DNA from: Candidatus Kapaibacterium sp.
Lineage (GTDB): Bacteria > Bacteroidota > Ignavibacteria > Kapaibacteriales > Kapaibacteriaceae
Assembly (NCBI GenBank): GCA_030830285.1
Contig: JAURNF010000074.1
Location: forward strand, 1 to 5,538
Length of the DNA: 5,538 nucleotides
Direction: 5' to 3'
How positions within the stretch are numbered: the first letter of the stretch is position 1; every line of letters starts with the position of its first letter. The notes under the pieces were generated by a model. That model worked only from the letters and a program-made list of their open reading frames with translations, ran no database searches and was not told the DNA's origin. The position numbers were made by a program, and so were the translations under genes. Positions 1 through 5,538 of the stretch are shown in pieces.

Positions 1-840
1 CAGGCGCTCGGTGATCTTGTATGCGATGTTACCTGCGTTGAGGTCGGGGAATACAAGCACGTTGGCATTTCCAGCAAGCGGAGACCCCGGAGCTTTCCGT
101 GCAGCAACGTTTGGCACGAGTGCCGCATCAACTTGAAGCTCACCATCGGCGATGACATCTGGGTGCCGAGCGATAAACGCTGCTGTAGCATCTTGTACCT
201 TCGCAACAGAAGGGTGAGATGCACTTCCCTTCGTCGAGAAGCTAAGGAATGCCACACGAGGCTCTTCGGCGACGACCATCGCATAACTGCGTGCAGCAGC
301 AGCGGCGATGTCGACCAATTGATCTGATGTTGGATCTGGCACGACACCACAGTCGGCATAGACCATCGCATGGGTTGGCCATGCCATGAGGAAGTAGCTC
401 GATAGGGTCTTGCATTGATCCGACAGACCAACCGTCCACAGGGCTGCGCGAATCACATCAGATGTTGTCGAGACGGCGCCAGCAACCGCTCCATCTACGT
501 CTCCTGAAGCAACAAGGTACCCCGCTGCATAGAGCGGGTCAAGCGCGCACAGTGAAGCCTGCTCCTGTGTCAATCCCTTTTGCTCACGTCGCGTGTACAC
601 ATAGGACGACGTAGCATCACGGATGTCTTCCGGGTCGATGATTTCAATGCCTGTTGCATTGATGTTGTTCGTTCGTAGCGCAGAACGTATCTCATGCTGA
701 TTGCCGATGAGAACAGGGCGGCACACTTCGAACTTAGATAAACGTGCCGCTGCCTCTAGGACGCGAACATCGGTAGCATCAGCGAGAGCAATACGGCGAT
801 GCAGCTTCGACGCACGAGTAAGGAGTGACTCGAGAATCAT
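1..840 (-). CDS. pta: Phosphate acetyltransferase, C-terminus cut by the window edge
   Basis: Cytoplasmic enzyme that interconverts acetyl-CoA plus phosphate with acetyl phosphate plus CoA. With acetate kinase it forms the Pta-AckA route. The 280 visible residues match the short (about 330-residue) Pta_PTB family along their length: DPLYAAGYLVASGDVDGAVA at 101-120, GAVSTTSDVIRAAL at 121-134, YADCGVVPDPTSDQL at 161-175, EPRVAFLSFSTKGSASH at 193-209, DGELQVDAALVP at 232-243, KAPGSPLAGNANVL at 249-262 and FPDLNAGNIAYK at 264-275. About 50 residues are missing beyond base 1, including the DLSRGC region that carries catalytic Ser/Arg in studied enzymes, so those residues cannot be checked. The N-terminal accessory domain of long Pta forms is absent. 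The ATG at 840-838 overlaps the lipoprotein stop as ATGA, which fixes the start; no Shine-Dalgarno sequence is visible, so coupling is likely. A phosphate butyryltransferase is possible by family, but the motifs fit Pta much better. Confidence 0.95.
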   Translation of the reverse strand, partial: MILESLLTRASKLHRRIALADATDVRVLEAAARLSKFEVCRPVLIGNQHEIRSALRTNNINATGIEIIDPEDIRDATSSYVYTRREQKGLTQEQASLCALDPLYAAGYLVASGDVDGAVAGAVSTTSDVIRAALWTVGLSDQCKTLSSYFLMAWPTHAMVYADCGVVPDPTSDQLVDIAAAAARSYAMVVAEEPRVAFLSFSTKGSASHPSVAKVQDATAAFIARHPDVIADGELQVDAALVPNVAARKAPGSPLAGNANVLVFPDLNAGNIAYKITERL

Positions 841-1856
841 TTCGCAACACCAGCAACAGCTCGAACTGAATCTGGACGCACGAATGTGTATTTGATGTTT
901 TCGGCAAACTCATCAAACACATCGATCGTGCTGCCTTCAGGCGAGTGGCGAACAGTCATGAGCTCTGCACGGGCAGGATTGGCATAAATCCCGTCATAGG
1001 ATTCCAACTGTACGATCGATGCTTTCGAACGCGTGCGAGTACTTACACGGATAAGCCCATTCTGTACCGGAACAAACGCTTCTTCGTTTGCCGTGACGAG
1101 CAAACCGCGCGGACGCTGGATTGATGCATTTGTCGCGCGGCCTGAGATATCAACGCTTGCGATAATGCTTGCCGTCTCAGGACGCACGAATTGCATTATT
1201 GGGTTTGATGGTGCTGAAGCATTGATCTTGCCATCACCCAAGCACACGACAACGAAATTTTCATTCGCTGCATCAGCTCCAACGTAAAAGGGGCTAGCAG
1301 CCGTCTGAAGCGATTTCGTGATCTCATTCGTGCGTGTATCGATGAGCACTGCAGTATTCTTCTCAGGGATCACTGCACACACTAGATTACCGAAGCAGGC
1401 AACGGATGTTGCCTTGCCCGGCAACTCAATCACACGAGGAGAAAATCCAGTTGTGAGGTCCATCACTAACAGCACGTTATAGCGCTTCATCGCAACGTAT
1501 GCGGTGGTTGCATTAGCGAAGGCTATGTCATTGGGGTATTCATACAAGGTCGTAAATAGTGTATCAACAACCGTTGTAGTGGTGGCATCAAACACCAAGA
1601 TGAACGTCTGCCAGTCATTTAGTGCGTACATCCGGTCGCGAAACACCGTGATGTTCGAGAAGGAGTTGGGAAAGTCGCCCCAAACGAACTCTGATGATTG
1701 CGTTCCACTCGGCATTGACACAAAGGCAAGACCCTTCTGTGACGTCGTTGCTAACGTCCAGGTTTCATCGAACGTGTTAATCACGGTATCCGTTGGAGAG
1801 CATCCAAAGCTCAACAAGGCGATTCCAAACAAAGACGACAATAAGAGGTGGCGCAT
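837..1856 (-). CDS. Beta-propeller (YVTN/NHL-like) lipoprotein of unknown role
   Basis: A 339-residue exported protein. The N-terminus (MRH, then hydrophobic residues 4-18, then Cys19 in LLSFGC) is a signal peptide with a slightly irregular lipobox, so lipid attachment at Cys19 is likely. After it comes a run of propeller-like blades. Each has a strand ending in aliphatic residues, then an Asp or Arg turn, then a Thr-rich turn and another strand, at roughly 76-100 (ILVFDATTTTVVDTL), 119-145 (VLLVMDLTTG), 159-184 (AVLIDTRTNEITKSL), 201-236, 260-284 and 299-326 (IDVFDEF). This is the pattern of YncE/YVTN surface proteins and NHL folds; no catalytic motif is visible. The frame is open for 40 more codons upstream, but those overlap the phosphorylase gene and encode a Cys/Arg-rich shadow. 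The ATG at 1856-1854 is chosen because the signal peptide begins there and it forms TGATG with the phosphorylase stop. The gene also overlaps pta by four bases (ATGA). The ligand or partner is unknown. Confidence 0.85.
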   Translation of the reverse strand: MRHLLLSSLFGIALLSFGCSPTDTVINTFDETWTLATTSQKGLAFVSMPSGTQSSEFVWGDFPNSFSNITVFRDRMYALNDWQTFILVFDATTTTVVDTLFTTLYEYPNDIAFANATTAYVAMKRYNVLLVMDLTTGFSPRVIELPGKATSVACFGNLVCAVIPEKNTAVLIDTRTNEITKSLQTAASPFYVGADAANENFVVVCLGDGKINASAPSNPIMQFVRPETASIIASVDISGRATNASIQRPRGLLVTANEEAFVPVQNGLIRVSTRTRSKASIVQLESYDGIYANPARAELMTVRHSPEGSTIDVFDEFAENIKYTFVRPDSVRAVAGVAK

Positions 1857-2683
1857 CAGTGGTGCTCGATACGTTGCACAACGCTTGCAATGATTGATGT
1901 CATTACGGGTTCGGCCACGGCAGCAGCAGCCAACACATCTTCCAGATGTACAGGCTGCAGTGAGTCGGGGAAGCACTCGTCTGTGATGATACTGAAGCCC
2001 AGCACATCCATGCCCATATGACGCGCCACGATCGTTTCGGGTACAGTGCTCATACCCACAACATCGGCTCCGATTGTTCTGAGGAAGCGATATTCAGCGC
2101 GCGTCTCGAGGTTCGGACCCTGAACGACAACGTACACTCCGCGGTGGAGTCGGACGCCTTGCTCTAGGGCGACCTGCTCGGCAAGTGAGATCAGCCGACG
2201 CGAATATGGTTCGCTCATGTCCGGGAATCGAGGGCCATAGCGTTCGTCATTCCGACCAATCAAAGGGTTATCGCCCAGTAGGTTGATGTGGTCGTCAATC
2301 ACCATGATGTCACCGCGCCGATACAACGGATTCATTCCACCGCAGGCATTCGAGATGATCAGGGTGTTGACCCCTAAGTGTCGCATAACACGCACGGGGA
2401 ACGTGATATCCTGAAGCGAATACCCCTCGTAGGCGTGGAATCGGCCCTGCATCGCCACGACTTCTACGTTATGTATAGAGCCAAATACAAGGCGTCCAAC
2501 ATGAGATTCGACGGTACTCACGGAAAAATGTGGGATACTATCGTAGCTGACAAGTGTTGGGTTTTCGATCTCCTTGACCAGACCGCCTAATCCCGTCCCT
2601 AGGATGATACCGATCCGTGGTTCGGAGGATGTCACAGAACGTAGATAGGCAAGGGCTTCGAGTGCTTGTTCATATGTGCTCAT
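1856..2683 (-). CDS. punA: Purine nucleoside phosphorylase, trimeric (low-mass) type
   Basis: Cytoplasmic enzyme of purine salvage: purine (deoxy)nucleoside plus phosphate gives free base plus (deoxy)ribose-1-phosphate. The product is 275 residues, normal for the trimeric NP-I family. Motifs in order are GTGLGGL at 29-35 (phosphate loop), ESHVGRLVFG at 60-69, MQGRFHAYEGY at 78-88 (family signature), NACGGMNP at 112-119, DHINLLGDNPL at 131-141, NDERYGPRFPDMS at 145-157, GPNLETRAE at 189-197, VGMSTVPE at 209-216 and GFSIITD at 229-235. Aligned by eye to human PNP, Glu201 corresponds to Glu193, Met219 to Met211 and Ala116 to Ala113, but Phe200 is Leu192 and Asn243 is Asp235. The frame extends upstream to an ATG at 2740. 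The ATG at 2683-2681 is preferred because MSTYEQALEAL begins where family members normally begin. No Shine-Dalgarno sequence is visible. It is the first gene of the operon. MTA phosphorylase is a related alternative, but the motifs fit PNP better. Confidence 0.94.
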   Translation of the reverse strand: MSTYEQALEALAYLRSVTSSEPRIGIILGTGLGGLVKEIENPTLVSYDSIPHFSVSTVESHVGRLVFGSIHNVEVVAMQGRFHAYEGYSLQDITFPVRVMRHLGVNTLIISNACGGMNPLYRRGDIMVIDDHINLLGDNPLIGRNDERYGPRFPDMSEPYSRRLISLAEQVALEQGVRLHRGVYVVVQGPNLETRAEYRFLRTIGADVVGMSTVPETIVARHMGMDVLGFSIITDECFPDSLQPVHLEDVLAAAAVAEPVMTSIIASVVQRIEHH

Positions 2684-2688
2684 AGGTG

Positions 2689-2696
2689 GAAAAATA
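2689..2696 (-). promoter_or_regulatory. TATTTTTC, possible Bacteroidota-type -7 box for the punA operon
   Basis: Read on the minus strand, TATTTTTC matches the Bacteroidota -7 consensus TAnnTTTG at all but the last fixed base. It lies only five bases before the punA ATG, so a transcript from it would be nearly leaderless, which would fit the missing Shine-Dalgarno sequence. No clear TTG was found at the -33 distance. A promoter further upstream, giving a leader that contains the inverted repeats, is equally possible. Confidence 0.25.
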
Positions 2697-2731
2697 CACG
2701 GAAAATCGACTTGCTGTTCTACAGGAAAACT

Positions 2732-2789
2732 TCGTAACATTGGCAGTGAGTCTGGAGGGGTCTAGGATCAGAGGCAAAGCTTGTTACGA
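2732..2789. repeat. 8-base inverted repeat TCGTAACA / TGTTACGA
   Basis: The arms are at 2732-2739 and 2782-2789 and are perfectly complementary, with 42 bases between them and a centre-to-centre distance of 50 bases. They lie 49 to 106 bases upstream of the punA start codon. The 3' arm of this repeat lies between the two arms of the 7-base repeat at 2743-2802, so the two are interleaved rather than nested. They could be paired operator half-sites or RNA stems; the sequence alone does not decide. Confidence 0.5.
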
Positions 2790-2802
2790 GCAGCGTCACT
2801 GC
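2743..2802. repeat. 7-base inverted repeat GCAGTGA / TCACTGC
   Basis: The arms are at 2743-2749 and 2796-2802 and are perfectly complementary. The arm at 2743 begins three bases after one arm of the 8-base repeat, and the arm at 2796 begins six bases after the other. Both words therefore occur as neighbours twice, on opposite strands. In a minus-strand leader the order of arms is that of a pseudoknot. Confidence 0.45.
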
Positions 2803-2868
2803 GAAACCTTTCAGGCTTTTTTGCTGTTATTGTCCTTGTGACACGAGTTCGCTTCTCGGTAGCGGCAG

Positions 2869-2882
2869 TGTTGATACCAACA
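2869..2882. repeat. Inverted repeat TGTTG-ATAC-CAACA
   Basis: Two perfect five-base arms around a four-base centre. It overlaps by two bases the palindrome at 2881-2890 and lies just upstream of the TATAAT box of the secreted-protein gene, where an operator could sit. It is short enough to arise by chance. Confidence 0.3.
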
Positions 2883-2890
2883 TCGCGATG
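2881..2890. repeat. Perfect 10-base palindrome CATCGCGATG
   Basis: The sequence equals its own reverse complement. It lies ten bases upstream of the TATAAT box, between the -35 and -10 positions of the presumed promoter, so a protein bound here would block transcription. A 10-base palindrome is expected by chance about once per kilobase, so a role is only a possibility. Confidence 0.35.
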
Positions 2891-2900
2891 AAGAACAGGC

Positions 2901-2906
2901 TATAAT
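2901..2906 (+). promoter_or_regulatory. TATAAT -10 box of the secreted-protein gene
   Basis: A perfect TATAAT lies 28 bases before the ATG at 2935, implying a short leader of about 20 bases that still includes the ribosome binding site. The sequence 17 bases upstream (CAACAT) is a poor -35; a TTGATA at 2871 is too far, with a 24-base spacer. Read with a two-base shift, TAATTTCA gives only a partial match to the Bacteroidota TAnnTTTG box. Confidence 0.4.
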
Positions 2907-2920
2907 TTCACAACATCTCG

Positions 2921-2926
2921 AAGGAA
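2921..2926 (+). promoter_or_regulatory. Ribosome binding site AAGGAA
   Basis: AAGGAA ends eight bases before the ATG at 2935, a normal spacing, and the signal peptide begins exactly there, so it settles the start. It is the only clear Shine-Dalgarno sequence in the window; the three genes of the opposite operon lack one. Confidence 0.7.
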
Positions 2927-2934
2927 CGTGAAGC

Positions 2935-3018
2935 ATGAAGCATTCATGGCCTACGCGTTTTATACTGATGCTCCTGACATGCGTCGGGCTCATCACAACA
3001 TCCCAGACATCGCAAGCG
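2935..3018 (+). other. Signal peptide of the large secreted protein
   Basis: Residues 1-28: a short basic start, a hydrophobic core FILMLLTCVGLITTS and the cleavage site Ser-Gln-Ala before Gln29. The Ala/Gln junction is very common in exported proteins of the Bacteroidota group. Cys16 lies inside the core with Thr before it, so a lipobox is unlikely. Confidence 0.85.
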
Positions 3019-5538
3019 CAGATCTTAGTTGAGCTTGGCGGTGGAGCAGGCGCCACGTACACGTGGGGTCAGTACATTTACCCGAATCCGCTACAGGATT
3101 ATTGGTACGGGATTCGTAGCCGATACTTTATCAAAGCATCGGAAATGCAGTTCCACGGTGTAACACCCGGACAGATTACCTCGCTGGCGTTTAAGGTTCG
3201 CAATGCGACGCCGTTCACTGCCCGTACGATCAATATCTACATGGCGCAGACGACGGCCGCTGCACTGACGAATCCGCAAACAACGACAGGTATGACGCTT
3301 GTCCATCAACAAACTGGTTGGCAGATCCCGCTTATTGTTGGTACTCCAACGTGGGTGACGTTTAACTTCCAGACACCATTCATGTGGGATGGAACGAGCA
3401 ACCTGTTGATTGACTTCTGTACGCAGCGCAACGGTTACGTTTACGTGTTCCCGGAATACGAGTACACAACACCACAACCGATCTACGCTACACAGTCGTT
3501 CCGCTATGCAGATATCACGAACATGTGTACGGCGGACCAGACAGGCACGGGCTATGCAGTTCGTCCAACAATGCGATTTGGCATTCTCTCTGGTATTGAG
3601 GCTTCGTTCCCTGAAGACATCGATCCTCGTCGTATTCTGCGCCAAGGCTCGATTTATGATGGATCATCGCCAGACTTCCCGAAGCCTTCGTTGTCGTTCC
3701 GTCAGACGAACGGTCAGAACATAACACTGACGTACCGCGTTGTTGGACCGCTTCCTAGCACGAACGTCGTGTATGAGGCCCGTCGATTTGGAAATCCAAG
3801 CATTGCGCACACAGCAGGCAACACATCTCTGTTCAAGTATGAAATGACGGAGGCTGTAGGCCCACTCGCGGGCGTTAACGGCGCGTTGGACTGTCGATTC
3901 GCAGCAGGTGGTGCATATCGACTCGAGGCTACGTATGCTATTCCAGGCTACACACAAACGTGGCAGCGTGAGTTCAACATCGCATTCCCGAATGACCTTG
4001 CTGTTCGCACAATCCGGTCTCCTCTCGCTATCCCTCGGAAGTATCCCCGGGGCGTGACTGTTCCAATTTCTGGTATCATCCAGAACGTTGGTTTGAATAA
4101 CGTCACAAGCGCACGTTGTATTGCAACAGTGAAGCAGTTGCCATCAGGTATTGAAGTGTATCGTGATACGGTAGACTACACAGGCGACCTTGCAACGGGT
4201 GCTCAAGCCAACATTGATTTCGACAACTTTGTATCGCAAGATGTTTCGCAGTTCTCTGTAACCATCTGTGCAGAGTTGATGAGCGCAGCGGACCAGCAGG
4301 CAAGCAACGACTGTCAGCCTACGACAGGCCAACACATCTTCCAGACGCTGTACAACGAAGAAGTCGGTGCACAGGCGATCGAAGTACCATCGACAACTGG
4401 CACCTACTACACAAAGCGTCCGTTTACTCCTCGCGGTCGAATTGTTAACGGTGGTATGCAGGATCTTTCGAACATTCCAGTTCGTCTCCAGATCTATCAG
4501 CTCCCACAACGTACTATGGTATATAACCAGGTCGTCGTTGTGCCAGACGTTGGTGCTGAAGTTCCTCTCAACATCACATCATTCGATTTCCCTGGCTTCA
4601 CTCCGCAAGTAGCCGGCCAGTTTGAAGCATGTTTGACAACTGAGTATCCTGGCGATCCTGTTGCTGGGAATAATCAAGTATGTCAGCAGTTCAGCGTTCA
4701 GCCATCGCTCGAAGGTGTCTACACGATCGGATTGCTCAAGCAAGGCGACCCACGGAACTACACCACAATTCAGAACGCCGTCAATGATCTGTACCTCAAG
4801 GGTGTGTCGGGTCCAATTGAGTTCCAACTCACGGATGCTGCATACTCAGTAGGTTCAACAGCGCTTGCATCGCCAGCGCTTGATCTTACTGCTCGCATCA
4901 TCGGCATGGATCAGACAAACACGGTCACGTTCAAGCCTTCGCTTGAGCGCTCGGTGGCGAAGGGATCGATCACTGTTACATTGAATTCTGGTAGCGGTGT
5001 TGGTATTCTCTTCGGACAAACAGTGTTGACGTCTAATCCGAATGCGATTCAGTTCCAGTTCCAGCGTGATCCGCAATGGGCAAATTCGGCTGGTAACTTC
5101 ATCTTCGAAGGTGGTTCACAGAAGTCGATTGTGTTCGAGCTGAACGCGCCGACACCATTCCGTGCACCATTCTATCTCGGAGATGGATCGCGTGACATCA
5201 AGCTTCGCAACCTCATCATTCGTAACGCTCCGACAGCCACTCCATCGTATGTGAGCAGCTTGCCGAGCATCAACTTTGTTAACAACACATTCACGTATCA
5301 GAATGATGTTCGCTCAACAACGTTGACATACTCAGCTGGTATCGTCAGCCGTCAAAAGCTTCCTTCAGGACGTGACGGTAACAACTCTGAGCGTCTCGAC
5401 ACGATCCCTGGTCAGAACAACGAGTACGTAAACAACGAGATCGCGGGCTTCGGCTACGGTATCGTCTCATTGGGTGTCGGTGTTGCCGTCAAGGGCAATG
5501 TGTACCGCGGTTACTATTCGACAGGCACGAAGGTTACA
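2935..5538 (+). CDS. Large secreted multidomain protein with beta-helix, C-terminus beyond the window
   Basis: The frame is open for 868 codons with no stop, so the gene continues past the right edge. Residues 1-28 are a Sec signal peptide (Lys2 and Arg8, hydrophobic 9-22, cleavage after Ser-Gln-Ala28 before Gln29). Residues about 29-217 form an N-terminal module known from secreted Bacteroidota-group proteins: YYW/YWYG-type start, ASEMQFHGV, ITSLAFKVRNAT, TPFMWDGTSNLLIDF, and RPTMRFGI at the end. Residues 218-353 are an unassigned strand-rich, Ig-like stretch. Residues 354-473 and 477-590 are tandem CARDB-like repeats. GVYTIG at 594-599 followed by YTTIQNAVNDLYLKGVSGPI is the usual entry to a right-handed beta-helix, whose turns (IKLRNLIIRN at 735-744, NNEIAGFGYGIVSLG near 853) run to the edge. 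The role is unknown; adhesion, surface coating or glycan binding are possible. A type IX sorting domain would be expected at the missing C-terminus. The AAGGAA site and TATAAT box lie upstream. Confidence 0.92.
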   Translation, partial: MKHSWPTRFILMLLTCVGLITTSQTSQAQILVELGGGAGATYTWGQYIYPNPLQDYWYGIRSRYFIKASEMQFHGVTPGQITSLAFKVRNATPFTARTINIYMAQTTAAALTNPQTTTGMTLVHQQTGWQIPLIVGTPTWVTFNFQTPFMWDGTSNLLIDFCTQRNGYVYVFPEYEYTTPQPIYATQSFRYADITNMCTADQTGTGYAVRPTMRFGILSGIEASFPEDIDPRRILRQGSIYDGSSPDFPKPSLSFRQTNGQNITLTYRVVGPLPSTNVVYEARRFGNPSIAHTAGNTSLFKYEMTEAVGPLAGVNGALDCRFAAGGAYRLEATYAIPGYTQTWQREFNIAFPNDLAVRTIRSPLAIPRKYPRGVTVPISGIIQNVGLNNVTSARCIATVKQLPSGIEVYRDTVDYTGDLATGAQANIDFDNFVSQDVSQFSVTICAELMSAADQQASNDCQPTTGQHIFQTLYNEEVGAQAIEVPSTTGTYYTKRPFTPRGRIVNGGMQDLSNIPVRLQIYQLPQRTMVYNQVVVVPDVGAEVPLNITSFDFPGFTPQVAGQFEACLTTEYPGDPVAGNNQVCQQFSVQPSLEGVYTIGLLKQGDPRNYTTIQNAVNDLYLKGVSGPIEFQLTDAAYSVGSTALASPALDLTARIIGMDQTNTVTFKPSLERSVAKGSITVTLNSGSGVGILFGQTVLTSNPNAIQFQFQRDPQWANSAGNFIFEGGSQKSIVFELNAPTPFRAPFYLGDGSRDIKLRNLIIRNAPTATPSYVSSLPSINFVNNTFTYQNDVRSTTLTYSAGIVSRQKLPSGRDGNNSERLDTIPGQNNEYVNNEIAGFGYGIVSLGVGVAVKGNVYRGYYSTGTKVT
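3994..4704 (+). repeat. Two tandem CARDB-like repeats in the large secreted protein
   Basis: Protein-level repeat, residues 354-473 and 477-590, about 115 residues each. Both run through a basic Pro/Arg segment (YPRGVTVPISG and FTPRGRIVNG), an Asn-x-Gly or Asn-Gly-Gly turn, a strand with QLP (ATVKQLP and LQIYQLP), a Val-Tyr strand, an F-D-F/N-F segment and a closing strand with two cysteines (Cys445/Cys460 and Cys566/Cys583) around an Asp/Asn-rich loop. The pairs probably form disulfides after export. The DNA copies have diverged, so this is an old duplication. Confidence 0.7.
4714..5538 (+). other. Start of the right-handed beta-helix domain
   Basis: From residue 594 onward. GVYTIG, a segment with an Ile-Gln-Asn-Ala-Val-Asn helix and GVSGPIEFQL are the usual N-terminal cap of these helices in Bacteroidota-group secreted proteins. 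Later turns show alternating aliphatic residues with Asn and Gly at the corners (KLRNLIIRNA, INFVNNTF, YVNNEIAGFGYG, VKGNVYRGYY), the pattern of PbH1 parallel beta-helix repeats. No catalytic residues of a polysaccharide lyase can be assigned. The domain continues past the edge. Confidence 0.7.

Larger units (their letters stand above)
2684..2934. other. Divergent intergenic region with both promoters
   Basis: These 251 bases separate the phosphorylase start from the secreted-protein start and must drive transcription both ways. No convincing small gene was seen. The contents are listed as separate entries: a TATTTTTC box and interleaved inverted repeats on the phosphorylase side, and palindromes, a TATAAT box and an AAGGAA ribosome binding site on the other side. 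A run of six T (2817-2822) follows only a three-base-pair stem and is not a convincing terminator. Confidence 0.8.

Noticed and set aside
1504..1893. 129-codon plus-strand open frame opposite the lipoprotein
   Set aside because: No motif and no ribosome binding site; it is a shadow of the propeller lipoprotein.
1857..1976. Upstream extension of the lipoprotein reading frame (40 extra codons)
   Set aside because: It lies inside the phosphorylase gene, is rich in Cys and Arg, and would hide the signal peptide that starts at 1856.
2684..2740. Earlier ATG for the phosphorylase (19 extra residues)
   Set aside because: The extra residues (MLRSFPVEQQVDFPCIFPP) do not resemble family N-termini; the ATG at 2683 gives the normal length.
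2801..2823. Possible terminator, CCT-TTC-AGG followed by TTTTTT
   Set aside because: The stem is only three base pairs before a mismatch, and no plus-strand gene ends upstream of it.
2974..2985. Possible lipobox LLTC in the signal peptide of the large protein
   Set aside because: Thr precedes the Cys and the Cys lies in the middle of the hydrophobic core; the Ser-Gln-Ala cleavage site is better.
2811..3062. 83-codon minus-strand open frame crossing the intergenic region
   Set aside because: It overlaps the signal peptide of the secreted protein, is Cys/Ser-rich and lacks a ribosome binding site.
3091..3645. 184-codon minus-strand open frame opposite the large secreted protein
   Set aside because: Its product is Arg/Cys-rich with no motif, and it mirrors the codon bias of the well-supported plus-strand gene.

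Overview
The window is a bacterial chromosome segment of about 50% GC with a divergent layout. A three-gene block is read leftwards on the minus strand. A very long secreted-protein gene is read rightwards and runs off the right edge. The signal peptide ending in Gln-Ala followed by Gln, the N-terminal module with its TPF-x-WDGTSNLL core, and the GVYTIG-type entry into a beta-helix are typical of the Bacteroidota/Chlorobi (FCB) group. With mid-range GC, an Ignavibacteria/Kapabacteria-like lineage is a reasonable guess, but no marker gene here proves it.

Left block (minus strand, 2683 down to 1). A trimeric-type purine nucleoside phosphorylase (1856-2683) is followed by a beta-propeller lipoprotein (837-1856) and then by phosphate acetyltransferase (840 down to 1, C-terminus cut by the window). 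The genes overlap by 1 base (TGATG) and 4 bases (ATGA), so they are almost certainly one operon with translational coupling. None of the three starts has a clear Shine-Dalgarno sequence. Phosphorolysis of purine nucleosides and acetyl-CoA/acetyl-phosphate interconversion both use inorganic phosphate. The lipoprotein between them has no known link to either.

Intergenic region (2684-2934, 251 bases). It holds both divergent promoters. On the side of the secreted-protein gene there is a TATAAT hexamer, an AAGGAA ribosome binding site, a perfect 10-base palindrome and an adjacent inverted repeat. On the phosphorylase side there are two interleaved inverted repeats (8 and 7 bases) whose order would allow a pseudoknot in a leader RNA, and a TATTTTTC box just upstream of the start codon.

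Right block (plus strand, 2935 to the end). One frame stays open for 868 codons with no stop inside the window. It encodes a signal peptide, an N-terminal beta-sandwich-like module, an unassigned Ig-like stretch, two tandem CARDB-like repeats each with a Cys pair, and the beginning of a right-handed beta-helix. It is most likely an exported surface or secreted protein, possibly a type IX secretion cargo, whose C-terminal sorting domain would lie beyond the window.

No RNA gene, mobile element, CRISPR array or defence system was found. Apart from the large secreted protein and the intergenic structure, the content is ordinary.
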